A stretch of 10,954 bases of DNA from an uncultured Alphaproteobacteria bacterium (GTDB lineage Bacteria; Pseudomonadota; Alphaproteobacteria; Rhizobiales; Beijerinckiaceae). Location: assembly GCA_937903315.1 (NCBI GenBank), contig CALCZO010000076.1, forward strand, positions 1 through 10,954, read 5' to 3'. The notes beneath the pieces were generated by a model. The model had not been told where the DNA came from. It saw only the letters and a program-made list of their open reading frames with translations, and did not search any database. Numbering within the stretch: position 1 is the stretch's first letter; each line of letters opens with the position of its first letter. Shown here in pieces: positions 1 to 7,320 of this stretch. Position numbers and translations under genes: made by a program.

Positions 1-389
1 CCGGCCTGCCGCATCATCGGGATCAGGATCGCGGCCAGCGCCGCCGTATCGGCGACAGCCGAGCCGGAAATCGACGCCATCACCAGCGCTGCCAGCACCG
101 CGACATAGCCAAGCCCGCCGCGGACATGGCCAAACAGCGTCACGGCAAGATGGATGATGCGCCGCGACAACCCGCCGGCATTCATCAGTTCGCCGGCCAG
201 CATGAAGAACGGAACGGCCATCAGCGGGTAACTGTCCGCCCCGCCGACAAGGTTCTGCGCAACAATCTGGGCATCGAACGCGCCGAGCCAGAGCATCAGC
301 GCGACGCCGCAGGCCAGCAGGGCTATGGCGATCGGCATGCCGATTGCCATCGATCCGATCAGCGAGGACAGGAAGACGACCGCCGTCAT
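1..389 (-). CDS. TRAP transporter large permease, DctM type (partial, 3' end beyond window)
   Basis: This is the large membrane subunit of a tripartite ATP-independent periplasmic transporter, which couples ion gradients to uptake of an organic acid or sugar acid delivered by a periplasmic binding protein. About 129 N-terminal residues are visible of a family that usually has about 425. The reading starts MTAVVFLSSLIGSMAIGMPI, then shows hydrophobic helices, a VPFFMLAGELMNAGG stretch near residues 59-73 and SISGSAVADTAALAAILIP near 108-126; both are hallmarks of the DctM family. The ATG at 389 overlaps the TGA of the small permease (ATGA, 386-389), so the two are probably translationally coupled. 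The rest of the gene lies to the left of the window. The matching binding protein (DctP) is not visible. The family is clear; the substrate is unknown. Confidence 0.93.
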   Translation of the reverse strand, partial: MTAVVFLSSLIGSMAIGMPIAIALLACGVALMLWLGAFDAQIVAQNLVGGADSYPLMAVPFFMLAGELMNAGGLSRRIIHLAVTLFGHVRGGLGYVAVLAALVMASISGSAVADTAALAAILIPMMRQA

Positions 390-928
390 CGCCGGGCTCC
401 CGGCTCATGCGAGGCGGTGGCGGCGAACTCTTCCGATTCGGTACCGGTCACATACTCGTCCGGTTGCATCCGCCCGGTCAGGATGCGCCAGATCGCGTCG
501 ATGTTCAGCGCGGCGATGCCCAGACCGCAGACGAACGCGGCGATATACGTGACGGCGAGCGGAATGCCGGTGACCGGCGCATGATTGTCGATGTTGATCA
601 CGATCTGCCGCCAGCAGCCGATCACCACCAGCGCCATGCACAGCAGCGACAGCGCCTCAGCCGCGAGGCGGCACGCGCGCTGGCCGGATGGCGACAACCG
701 CGCCACCAGCATCGTCATGCCGAGATGCCCGCCCTCGCGCGCGACAAGATAGGCCCCGCCGAACGTCAGCCAGACGAAGATGACGCGCGAGACCTCTTCG
801 GCCATGATGATGCCGGAATCAAAGCCGTAGCGCAGGACGACATTGCCGAAGACCAGTGCGATCATGGCGACGAAACCGGCAATCAGCAGGTTTTCGATCA
901 TGCGGATCAGCAGGCGCGGCAAACCCAT
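386..928 (-). CDS. TRAP transporter small permease, DctQ type
   Basis: This is the small four-helix membrane subunit of the TRAP transporter, the partner of the large permease encoded next. The protein has 180 residues, the usual DctQ size. Hydrophobic segments lie near residues 11-31, 49-68, 88-108 and 127-150. The central motif EEVSRVIFVWLTFGGAYL (around 44-61) is typical of DctQ, where an acidic residue precedes a conserved aromatic and Trp stretch. The tail after residue 150 is polar and rich in Glu and Arg. The ATG at 928 has a GAGGA ribosome site six bases upstream (plus-strand 935-939), which supports this start. It is the first gene of its operon and diverges from the TrmO-like gene. 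Expression may be controlled by the dyad at 974-988. The assignment is firm at family level. Confidence 0.92.
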   Translation of the reverse strand: MGLPRLLIRMIENLLIAGFVAMIALVFGNVVLRYGFDSGIIMAEEVSRVIFVWLTFGGAYLVAREGGHLGMTMLVARLSPSGQRACRLAAEALSLLCMALVVIGCWRQIVINIDNHAPVTGIPLAVTYIAAFVCGLGIAALNIDAIWRILTGRMQPDEYVTGTESEEFAATASHEPGARR

Positions 929-973
929 GATAGGTCCTCGAAGGGGACGTCATCAGGCGCCCGCCAAGCATTC

Positions 974-988
974 TGTATACAACATACA
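974..988. promoter_or_regulatory. Candidate regulator operator (dyad TGTAT-N5-ATACA)
   Basis: TGTATACAACATACA is a perfect 5-bp inverted repeat around a 5-bp centre and contains the smaller palindrome GTATAC. It sits in the 101-bp gap between the divergent dctQ and trmO-like genes and overlaps the candidate minus-strand -10 box. Short TGTAT/ATACA dyads are typical of GntR/FCD operators, so repression of the TRAP genes by such a protein is a reasonable inference. The cognate regulator cannot be named from this window. Confidence 0.5.
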
Positions 989-1012
989 AGGACGATGCCG
1001 GGTGGTTGTCAA
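984..1012 (-). promoter_or_regulatory. Candidate sigma-70-like promoter for the TRAP genes
   Basis: On the minus strand a perfect TTGACA (plus-strand 1007-1012) is followed after 17 bases by TTGTAT (984-989), a weak -10 match with 3 of 6 bases; TATGTT at 981-986 is an alternative with a longer spacer. The position, 56-84 bases upstream of the dctQ start, is suitable. The -10 lies inside the dyad at 974-988, which would allow repression by steric block. Confidence 0.4.
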
Positions 1013-1017
1013 GGCAT

Positions 1018-1024
1018 GAGGAGG
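1018..1024 (+). promoter_or_regulatory. Ribosome binding site deciding the GTG start of the TrmO-like gene
   Basis: GAGGAGG lies five bases before GTG at 1030. It selects that GTG over the in-frame TTG at 1006, which would place the Shine-Dalgarno sequence inside the gene. Confidence 0.75.
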
Positions 1025-1029
1025 CCTCT

Positions 1030-1539
1030 GTGATCACGAAAAACGCCAGTCCGTTCGATGCGACCCGCCCCGGCGAACAGGAGGCCGCGCTGCCGGACCG
1101 ATGCGATGCCGCACTGGTGTTCATCGGGCGGATTCGGACGCCGTTCGCATCACGGGCGGAGTGCCCGAGACGGGGCCGCCCGGATGGTCCGCTGTGCCGG
1201 ATCGAGATCGACCCGCCGTGGCGCGAGGCGCTCACCGGCATCGACGCGTATGAGCGGATCGAAGTGCTGTACTGGATGCATCAGGCCCGGCGCGACCTTG
1301 TTCTGCAGAGCCCGCGCACGCACGGCGCACCGATCGGCACCTTCGCGCTGCGCTCGCCGGTGCGTCCCAATCCGATCGCCACGTCGATCGTGACACTGGC
1401 CGGTGTCGAGGACGGCGTGCTGCTGGTCCGCGGCCTCGACTGCGTCGACGGAACGCCGCTGGTCGATCTCAAGCCGGAGCGGACAGCGTTCGTGCCGCTC
1501 GCCCCGGCCAAGCCCGGCGTTGCCGAAACGGAGGGCTAG
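1030..1539 (+). CDS. TrmO/TsaA-family tRNA methyltransferase-like protein (UPF0066)
   Basis: Members of this family include E. coli TrmO, which uses S-adenosylmethionine to N6-methylate t6A at position 37 of threonine tRNA. From the GTG at 1030 the protein has 169 residues and is a single TsaA-like beta-barrel domain. Visible family motifs are VFIGRIRTPF (30-39), the conserved Arg-rich loop ALRSPVRPNPIATS (106-119) and LDCVDGTPLVDLKP (136-149). The extra C-terminal domain of the roughly 235-residue E. coli protein is absent, as in many shorter relatives. The GTG start is chosen because GAGGAGG precedes it by five bases. The gene stands alone, divergent from dctQ and convergent with the transketolase C subunit, and its stop TAG shares three of four bases with that gene's stop. 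Family assignment is strong; tRNA specificity is inferred. Confidence 0.88.
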   Translation: MITKNASPFDATRPGEQEAALPDRCDAALVFIGRIRTPFASRAECPRRGRPDGPLCRIEIDPPWREALTGIDAYERIEVLYWMHQARRDLVLQSPRTHGAPIGTFALRSPVRPNPIATSIVTLAGVEDGVLLVRGLDCVDGTPLVDLKPERTAFVPLAPAKPGVAETEG

Positions 1540-2570
1540 CCCTGCCACACCCTGATCGCGCGGACCATCTCGCTGGTCGAAATACCATAGCGGTCATGCA
1601 GGGTTGGCAGCGCGCCGGCATCGAGGAACTGGTCCGGCAGGCCAATCTGGTGAAACGCCGGCGGGCGGATATTGCCGCGCATCAGCACCCCGGCCACCGC
1701 TTCGCCCAGACCGCCGACAACGGTGTGGTTCTCGGCCACGACCACCATGCGGCCCGCTTTTCCCGCTTCGCGGCTGATCGTCTCGATATCCAGCGGCTTG
1801 ATGGTCGGCACATGCAGCACCGCGACATCGATGCTGTCCTTCTGCAAGGCCTTGGCCGCCTCGAGCGCGCGCATGGTCATCAGGCCGGACGAGATGACCA
1901 GAACATCGCGCCCGTCACGGATCATCTTCGCTTTGCCAAGCTCGAACCTGTAGCCGTACTCATCGAGCACCAGCGGCACCTGTCCGCGCAGCAGACGCAT
2001 GTAGACCGGACCCCTGTAGGCCGAAATGGCGGGGACAATCTGTCTGATGTCCTCGGCATCGCACGGATCGATGATCGTCATGTTGGGCAGGCCGCGGAAG
2101 ATCGCCAGATCCTCGGTTGCCTGATGCGACGGGCCATAGCCGGTGGTCAGACCCGGCAACGCGCAGACGATCTTCACATCGAGGTTTTCTTCCGCAATCG
2201 CCATGCAGATGAAGTCATAAGCGCGGCGCGAGGCAAAAACCGCATAGGTCGTCGCCCAGGACTGGAACCCCTCCCGCGCAAGACCAGCCGCCGCGCTCAT
2301 CAGCACCGCCTCGGCCATGCCCATCTGGTAAAACCGGTCGGGGTAGGCTTTGGCGAAGACGTGCAGATCGGTGTATTTGGACAGGTCCGCCGTCAGCCCG
2401 ACGATCCGCTCATCCGAACCGGCGCATTTGACCAGCGCCTCGCCGAACGGTGCCGCCAGCGTGCGCTGATCGGCCCCGGCAATCGAGGCGATCATGGCGG
2501 ATGTTTTCAGGATTTCACCGTCCGGCCCGCGCTTGACGGTCCGCGGCATGTATTTGTCGAGCCGGCTCAT
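1536..2570 (-). CDS. Transketolase, C-terminal subunit (Pyr plus C-terminal domains)
   Basis: This is the C-terminal half of a split, thiamine-diphosphate-dependent transketolase, which moves a two-carbon ketol unit between sugar phosphates in the cytoplasm. It has 344 residues from the ATG at 2570. The Pyr domain (about 35-200) carries FYQMGMAEAV with Glu87 in the position that activates the cofactor, then YGPSHQATED (145-154) and NMTIIDPCD, which match the family pattern GPTHQ...PNM...PCD. The C-terminal domain (about 215-340) contains VVVAENHTVVGGLGEAV. The ATG overlaps the stop of the N-terminal subunit (ATGA, 2567-2570), so the two chains are probably made in equal amounts. An in-frame upstream ATG at 2612 lies inside the preceding gene and is rejected. 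Split enzymes of this type include apulose-4-phosphate transketolase AptAB; the substrate here is unknown. Confidence 0.93.
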   Translation of the reverse strand: MSRLDKYMPRTVKRGPDGEILKTSAMIASIAGADQRTLAAPFGEALVKCAGSDERIVGLTADLSKYTDLHVFAKAYPDRFYQMGMAEAVLMSAAAGLAREGFQSWATTYAVFASRRAYDFICMAIAEENLDVKIVCALPGLTTGYGPSHQATEDLAIFRGLPNMTIIDPCDAEDIRQIVPAISAYRGPVYMRLLRGQVPLVLDEYGYRFELGKAKMIRDGRDVLVISSGLMTMRALEAAKALQKDSIDVAVLHVPTIKPLDIETISREAGKAGRMVVVAENHTVVGGLGEAVAGVLMRGNIRPPAFHQIGLPDQFLDAGALPTLHDRYGISTSEMVRAIRVWQG

Positions 2571-3409
2571 TGGGGCTTCTCCGCATCGAGAATATCGAGG
2601 GCTTTCTGCCATTCGTCGGCCTCGACGCGCAGGAAGTGGTTGCGCTCGCGCGCCTCGAGAAACGGAATGCCCTTGGCCATCTTCGTGTCGCAGATGATGG
2701 CACGCGGCTGTGCGCCGGTGTGGGCGCGCGCCGCATCGAAGGCCTTGACCAGAGCGGGAATGTCATTGCCGTTGACGCGCTGGGTGAAGAAGCCGAACGC
2801 CTCGAACTTTGGCGCCAGCGGCTCGAAATTGGAAATCTGCGTCGAGGGGCCATCGGCCTGCATGTTGTTGACGTCGACGATGCAGATCAGGTTGTCGAGC
2901 CTGTGCGATGAGGCAGCCATCGCCGCTTCCCAGGTTGACCCTTCATCCAGCTCGCCGTCGGACATCAGATTGTAGACGAACCGGCCGGATTTCTTGCGCT
3001 TGAGCCCAAGCGCAAAGCCGACCGCAATGCCAAGGCCATGGCCAAGCGAGCCGCCGGTGATCTCCATCCCCGGCGTATAGGCCGCCATGCCGGACATCGG
3101 CATGCGCGAATCGTCGCCGCCGTAGGTTTCCAGCTCGTCCTCAGGCAGGATACCGGCCTCGATCAGTGCCGAGTAGAGCGCGATGGCATAATGCCCGATC
3201 GACAGCAGGAACCGGTCGCGCCCTTCCCATTCAGGATCGCCTGGGCGATAGGTCAGGGCATGGAAATAGGATACCGCCAGCACATCGGCGACGCCGAGTG
3301 CCTGGGCGATGTAGCCCTGCCCCTGCACCTCGCCCATGCGAAGCGCATGCCGGCGAATGCGCCAGGCACGCAGGTCGAGCGATACATTACTGGGATGGGT
3401 TGAAGCCAA
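2567..3409 (-). CDS. Transketolase, N-terminal subunit (thiamine-diphosphate-binding PP domain)
   Basis: This is the N-terminal half of the split transketolase and binds the diphosphate of ThDP through a metal ion. It has 280 residues from a TTG start at 3409, chosen because AGGAGG sits five bases upstream and because a longer reading would run into the dehydrogenase gene. Visible motifs are DRFLLSIGHYAIALYSAL (65-82), PGMEITGGSLGHGLGIAVG (113-131) and the cofactor motif SDGELDEG...VDVNN (150-182) with Asp151 and Asn181 as likely metal ligands. Three places differ from textbook transketolase: SIGH replaces SKGH at 70-73, Ser150 replaces Gly in the GDG motif, and the GHP signature that normally precedes PG-x-E is missing. 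These suggest an enzyme with its own substrate rather than the housekeeping pentose-phosphate enzyme. It lies 23 bases downstream of the dehydrogenase and overlaps the C-terminal subunit by ATGA. Confidence 0.92.
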   Translation of the reverse strand: MASTHPSNVSLDLRAWRIRRHALRMGEVQGQGYIAQALGVADVLAVSYFHALTYRPGDPEWEGRDRFLLSIGHYAIALYSALIEAGILPEDELETYGGDDSRMPMSGMAAYTPGMEITGGSLGHGLGIAVGFALGLKRKKSGRFVYNLMSDGELDEGSTWEAAMAASSHRLDNLICIVDVNNMQADGPSTQISNFEPLAPKFEAFGFFTQRVNGNDIPALVKAFDAARAHTGAQPRAIICDTKMAKGIPFLEARERNHFLRVEADEWQKALDILDAEKPQ

Positions 3410-3414
3410 GCCCG

Positions 3415-3420
3415 CCTCCT
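3415..3420 (-). promoter_or_regulatory. Ribosome binding site deciding the TTG start of the transketolase N subunit
   Basis: On the minus strand a perfect AGGAGG lies five bases before TTG at 3409, inside the 23-bp gap after the dehydrogenase stop. The strength and spacing make this rare start codon the best choice. Confidence 0.75.
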
Positions 3421-3432
3421 CTTGCCCGCGTG

Positions 3433-4185
3433 TCAATGGATATGGCTGCCGCCGTTGATGTCGATTTCCGAACCGGTCACGTAGCTCGACAGATCGGACG
3501 CCAGGAACAGCGCGCACCCGGCCACCTCGTGCGCCTCGCCGGGGCGGCCCATCGGAATGGTCGCCATGATCCCGGCCATCTGCTCGGCCGTCAGCTGGCC
3601 GCCGGTGATATCGGTGTTGATCAGCGACGGGCAGATGGCGTTGCAGCGCACATTGTCCGGCCCAAGTTCGCGGGCGCAGGCCTTGGTGTAGCCGAGGATC
3701 GCGCCCTTGGCCGCCGAATAGACCGTGCCGCCGAACACGCCGCCGCCGCGCTGGGCCGAGACCGAGGAGAGATTGACGATCGAGCCGGCCTTCTGCGCCC
3801 GCATCGCCGGCACAACGGCCTGCGTCATATGGTAGGTGCCGCGCATGTTGACGTCCATCACGCGATTGTAGCTGGCGTCATCGGCCATCATCAGGCGCAG
3901 CGGCGAGGTGATGCCGGCATTGTTGACCAGCACATCGACCCGGCCATAGCGCTTGAGGACGCGGGCGACCGCCTTGTCGCAGTCACTGCGGCGCGTGACG
4001 TCACACTTGCCGGCCAGATGACCGCGCCCCTTGAGGCTGGCGACCGCTTCGCGCGCCTGTTCGAGATCAAGATCGAGGATGACAACGCGCGCGCCGTGCT
4101 GGGCAAACAACTGTGCCATCGCCCGGCCGAGACCGCGCCTTGAGGCAGCGCCTGTGATGATGGCAATCTTGTCCTTGAGCAACAT
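3433..4185 (-). CDS. Short-chain dehydrogenase/reductase (classical SDR)
   Basis: This is an NAD(P)-dependent oxidoreductase of the classical SDR family, 250 residues, the normal length. The Rossmann cofactor motif TGAASRRGLG spans residues 11-20, NNAG is at 88-91, Asn113 is conserved, the catalytic serine is probably Ser141, and YSAAK gives Tyr156 and Lys160. Asp38 at the end of the second strand points to NAD rather than NADP. The C-terminus ends SYVTGSEIDINGGSHIH, typical of FabG-like polyol and sugar dehydrogenases. It is the first gene of the operon with the split transketolase, so it probably oxidises a polyol or sugar, or reduces a keto product, in the same route. A GGTGGA site lies about six bases before the ATG. 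The operon diverges from the LysR gene. Substrate cannot be told from the sequence. Confidence 0.92.
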   Translation of the reverse strand: MLLKDKIAIITGAASRRGLGRAMAQLFAQHGARVVILDLDLEQAREAVASLKGRGHLAGKCDVTRRSDCDKAVARVLKRYGRVDVLVNNAGITSPLRLMMADDASYNRVMDVNMRGTYHMTQAVVPAMRAQKAGSIVNLSSVSAQRGGGVFGGTVYSAAKGAILGYTKACARELGPDNVRCNAICPSLINTDITGGQLTAEQMAGIMATIPMGRPGEAHEVAGCALFLASDLSSYVTGSEIDINGGSHIH

Positions 4186-4210
4186 CGTGTTCCACCCCGT
4201 GCTTTTTCAT

Positions 4211-4240
4211 TTGGCGCAGACGATAGTAGAGGCTTATTAC
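4211..4240 (+). promoter_or_regulatory. Candidate lysR promoter with an overlapping LysR-type box
   Basis: TTGGCG (4211-4216) and TATTAC (4235-4240) are 18 bases apart and each matches the sigma-70 consensus at 4 of 6 bases. Between and over the -10 lies ATA-N9-TAT (4223-4237), which fits the T-N11-A pattern (T4224, A4236) of LysR-type operators. This arrangement fits autorepression of the LysR gene together with control of the divergent dehydrogenase-transketolase operon. The 102-bp gap holds no other gene. Confidence 0.4.
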
Positions 4241-4281
4241 ATCGAAAAGCGAAAGTTTCAGCGATCATAGATGAGCAGGAT

Positions 4282-4291
4282 TCATCGATGA
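4282..4291. repeat. 10-bp palindrome covering the lysR start codon
   Basis: TCATCGATGA is a perfect palindrome that includes the ATG at 4288. The ribosome site AGGA (4277-4280) lies seven bases before the ATG. A DNA-binding protein at this site, or a local RNA fold, could affect initiation, but a chance palindrome of this length is not rare. Confidence 0.35.
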
Positions 4292-5190
4292 AAGGCCAGA
4301 TGCCGCCCCTCAACTGGCTGGCAACGTTCCGGACGGTGATCGACACCGGCAGCTTCGTCAAAGCCGCCCGTCAACTCAACGTCACGCCCTCGGCCGTCAG
4401 CCACCAGATGCGCGGGCTGGAATCGCGGCTGGGCGTCACCCTGTTCCAGCGGGCCAACCGGGCGATCCATCCGACCGAAGCGGCGCTCAGCTATCATGAG
4501 GCGCTGCGCGAGAGTTTCGCCCGGATCATCGCGGCGACCTCCCGGCTGGCTGCAGGGCAGGAAAGCCGCCGGCTGGCGATCCATTCCGCCCCCAGCTTCG
4601 CCACCCTGCTGCTGATGCCGCGCCTGAAGTCGTTCATCCGGGCCCATGCCGCCATCGACGTGACCCTGTCGTCCTCGAACGAGCCGGTGCGCATCGGGCG
4701 CGAGGGTTTCGATATCGACATCCAGCATGCACGGCCCGTGCCCGAGCATTGCAACGGCCTGCTGCTGGCCGAAGAACTGGTCGTACCATTGGCGGCGCCG
4801 GGGTTTCTGGCCGAGCACCCGATCGCCTCCGCCGCCGATATCACCAGCGCCCCGGTCATCCATTCGATGCGGTGCACAGCACAGTGGGAAAGCTGGTTCG
4901 CCCGGCACGGTGGCGATCTGGCCGCGCCGCGCCGCGGGATGCGGTTCGACCGGTCGTTTCTGGCGCTGGCGGCGGCGGCAGACGGGTTCGGAATTGCGCT
5001 TGAATCGACATTGCTGGCGCAGGATTTCATTCGCGCCGGCCGGCTGGTGATGCCTCTGGGCCCGGTTGGCGTCATGGTTCGGGCACACCGGCTGGTCTAT
5101 GCGCATGGTGCGGAAGGGGACGAGACGATCATCGCCTTCCAGAACTGGATGCGGACGGAACTTGGGCTGGCGCTGATCGCGGAACGCTGA
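4288..5190 (+). CDS. LysR-family transcriptional regulator
   Basis: This is a 300-residue LysR-type regulator, the usual length. The N-terminal winged helix-turn-helix spans about residues 6-65, with FVKAARQLNVTPSAVSHQMR as the recognition region followed by LESRLGVTLFQR. The N-terminal style (PPLNWLATFRTVIDTGSF) resembles the GcvA/AmpR branch. Residues about 90-295 form the periplasmic-binding-like effector domain, containing DIDIQHARPVPEHCNG and a Trp-containing region near 190-205. It starts at ATG 4288 with AGGA seven bases upstream. It diverges from the SDR-transketolase operon across 102 bp, the classic LysR arrangement, so it probably controls that operon in response to a substrate or intermediate. 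It converges with the GntR gene, 33 bp away, without a visible terminator between them. Effector unknown. Confidence 0.94.
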   Translation: MKGQMPPLNWLATFRTVIDTGSFVKAARQLNVTPSAVSHQMRGLESRLGVTLFQRANRAIHPTEAALSYHEALRESFARIIAATSRLAAGQESRRLAIHSAPSFATLLLMPRLKSFIRAHAAIDVTLSSSNEPVRIGREGFDIDIQHARPVPEHCNGLLLAEELVVPLAAPGFLAEHPIASAADITSAPVIHSMRCTAQWESWFARHGGDLAAPRRGMRFDRSFLALAAAADGFGIALESTLLAQDFIRAGRLVMPLGPVGVMVRAHRLVYAHGAEGDETIIAFQNWMRTELGLALIAER

Positions 5191-5223
5191 CAGGCCCGCA
5201 TTACCAAGGTTCAAAAGTATGAT

Positions 5224-6024
5224 TTATTCGGCAGCCGGGCGCAGGTGGCGCGCCGCGGCCCGCTCATGGAACTTCTGCATCGTCTCGACGAGGGCGTCAT
5301 GCACCAGCGCGCGCATGATCGATTCGGCCAGCGCGCCATCCCTGATCTCGATTGCCTCACAGACCCGCCGGTGCATGGCCAGCGCCGATGCGTAGTCTTC
5401 CTTGCTCTTGCCCCGCTGCAGGCCAAGCGACCACATCAGCGTGGTCATCACCACACTGCGCAGACACCGGATGGCGTCATTGCCGCACGCATCGAGCAGG
5501 GTGTCATGGAACACCACGTCGTAACGGATATTGTCGTCCGAATAGGGGACCGACGCGGTCATGCCGGTCAGTGCGTCCCTCAGCGCCACAGCCTGCTGCG
5601 GCGTTCGCCGCTCGGCCGCAAGACGAGCCGCATTGGGTTCGATAAACAGCCGTAATTCGTATAAATCACGGATAAACTTGTCACTTGCCCCCACGGAGAA
5701 GGTCCAGCGCAGCACGTCCGGATCAAGCAAATTCCAGTGGCTGGGCGGAGCGGCGCGGGTGCCGCTGCGCGGCCGCGCCTCGACCAGTCCCTTGGCGGAC
5801 AGGAACTTGACCGCCTCCCGGTAAACGCTGCGCGACACGGACAGGGATTCGCCGATGCTGTCTTCGTTCGGCACCAGTTCACCCGTCGCCACGGTGCCTG
5901 AAACGATCAGCAGCGCGAGATGATCGGCCACCTGCGAAAACAGGCTGTCGGGATTTCCCAGAGAATGTGGAAGCAGATTTTCCGGCGCCACGGCGAGACT
6001 GACCCTCAAGCGGTCGATGACCAT
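5224..6024 (-). CDS. GntR/FCD-family transcriptional regulator (FadR subfamily)
   Basis: This is a GntR-type repressor or activator with an FCD ligand domain, 266 residues from the ATG at 6024. The winged helix spans about residues 28-90, with PNEDSIGESLSVSRSVYREA as the helix-turn-helix and KGLVEARPRSGTRAAP as the wing. The linker SHWNLLDPDVLRW (95-107) closely resembles sugar-acid regulators of the DgoR type. In the FCD domain Asp169, His173, His218 and His242 are spaced as the metal-binding set of this family. In-frame TTG codons at 6060 and 6045 could extend the N-terminus by 12 or 7 residues; the TTG at 6045 follows AAGGGG by four bases and is a real alternative. The gene diverges from the ABC operon and probably represses it until a sugar acid or related ligand binds. 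Ligand identity is inference. Confidence 0.92.
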   Translation of the reverse strand: MVIDRLRVSLAVAPENLLPHSLGNPDSLFSQVADHLALLIVSGTVATGELVPNEDSIGESLSVSRSVYREAVKFLSAKGLVEARPRSGTRAAPPSHWNLLDPDVLRWTFSVGASDKFIRDLYELRLFIEPNAARLAAERRTPQQAVALRDALTGMTASVPYSDDNIRYDVVFHDTLLDACGNDAIRCLRSVVMTTLMWSLGLQRGKSKEDYASALAMHRRVCEAIEIRDGALAESIMRALVHDALVETMQKFHERAAARHLRPAAE

Positions 6025-6053
6025 TGCACGTACTAGATCACCCAAAACGCCCC

Positions 6054-6087
6054 TTGACAAATGACATCATATAATCTGACTAATCAG
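6054..6087. promoter_or_regulatory. AT-rich divergent promoter/operator region between gntR and the ABC operon
   Basis: This short stretch is clearly AT-richer than its surroundings. It holds TTGACA at 6054-6059, TATAAT at 6070-6075, and two small dyads, ATGA-CA-TCAT (6061-6070) and CTGA-CTAA-TCAG (6076-6087). The TTGACA and TATAAT boxes are only 10 bases apart and cannot form one promoter; TTGACA with ACTAAT at 6079-6084 (19 bases) is possible. The two dyads are candidate half-sites for the adjacent GntR regulator. The role is inferred from position and composition. Confidence 0.45.
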
Positions 6088-6093
6088 CGCAGG

Positions 6094-6119
6094 CCTCATG
6101 CGCCTTTCGGAGCATGAGG
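6094..6119 (+). promoter_or_regulatory. Stem-loop in the 5' leader of the ABC operon
   Basis: CCTCATGC (6094-6101) pairs perfectly with GCATGAGG (6112-6119) across a ten-base loop that can itself form two more C-G pairs. G6092-C6121 can extend the base of the stem. It lies about 100 bases before the ATPase start, so it is either an mRNA leader hairpin or a double-stranded operator. No T-run follows, so it is not a standard terminator. A weaker dyad, TCTGG-N7-CCAGA, follows at 6131-6147. Confidence 0.5.
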
Positions 6120-6217
6120 TCATTCGTTCATCTGGCGAGAGACCAGACATTTTCAGGGCGGTTGTTGGCGCGTTCCCGAAGGCTAGGCCAGAGCGGGACC
6201 GCTACCAGGAGGGATGC

Positions 6218-7285
<1,068 letters not shown>

Positions 7286-7298
7286 TTTTCGGTGCTTT

Positions 7299-7320
7299 GC
7301 CGGGAAGCGGATTTCCCGGC
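7299..7320 (+). promoter_or_regulatory. Stem-loop between ATPase and binding-protein genes
   Basis: GCCGGGAA (7299-7306) pairs perfectly with TTCCCGGC (7313-7320) around a six-base loop, starting 14 bases after the ATPase stop. No T-run follows, so intrinsic termination is unlikely. It could protect or process the mRNA between these genes. Confidence 0.55.

Noticed and set aside
1596..2975. Plus-strand open frame of 459 codons across the transketolase genes
   Set aside because: Arg/His/Gln-rich antisense product spanning two real genes on the other strand.
4282..5214. Minus-strand open frame of 310 codons opposite lysR
   Set aside because: Low-complexity Arg/Gln/Pro-rich translation; the plus strand encodes an unambiguous LysR protein.
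5191..5223. Bidirectional terminator between lysR and gntR
   Set aside because: The 33-bp gap shows no inverted repeat of useful length.
6054..6075. TTGACA and TATAAT read as one promoter
   Set aside because: The two boxes are separated by only 10 bases; sigma-70 promoters need about 16-19.
6098..6217. N-terminal extension of the ABC ATPase from ATG 6098
   Set aside because: The extra 40 residues match nothing in the family, the ATG is within a hairpin, and a strong ribosome site points to 6218.
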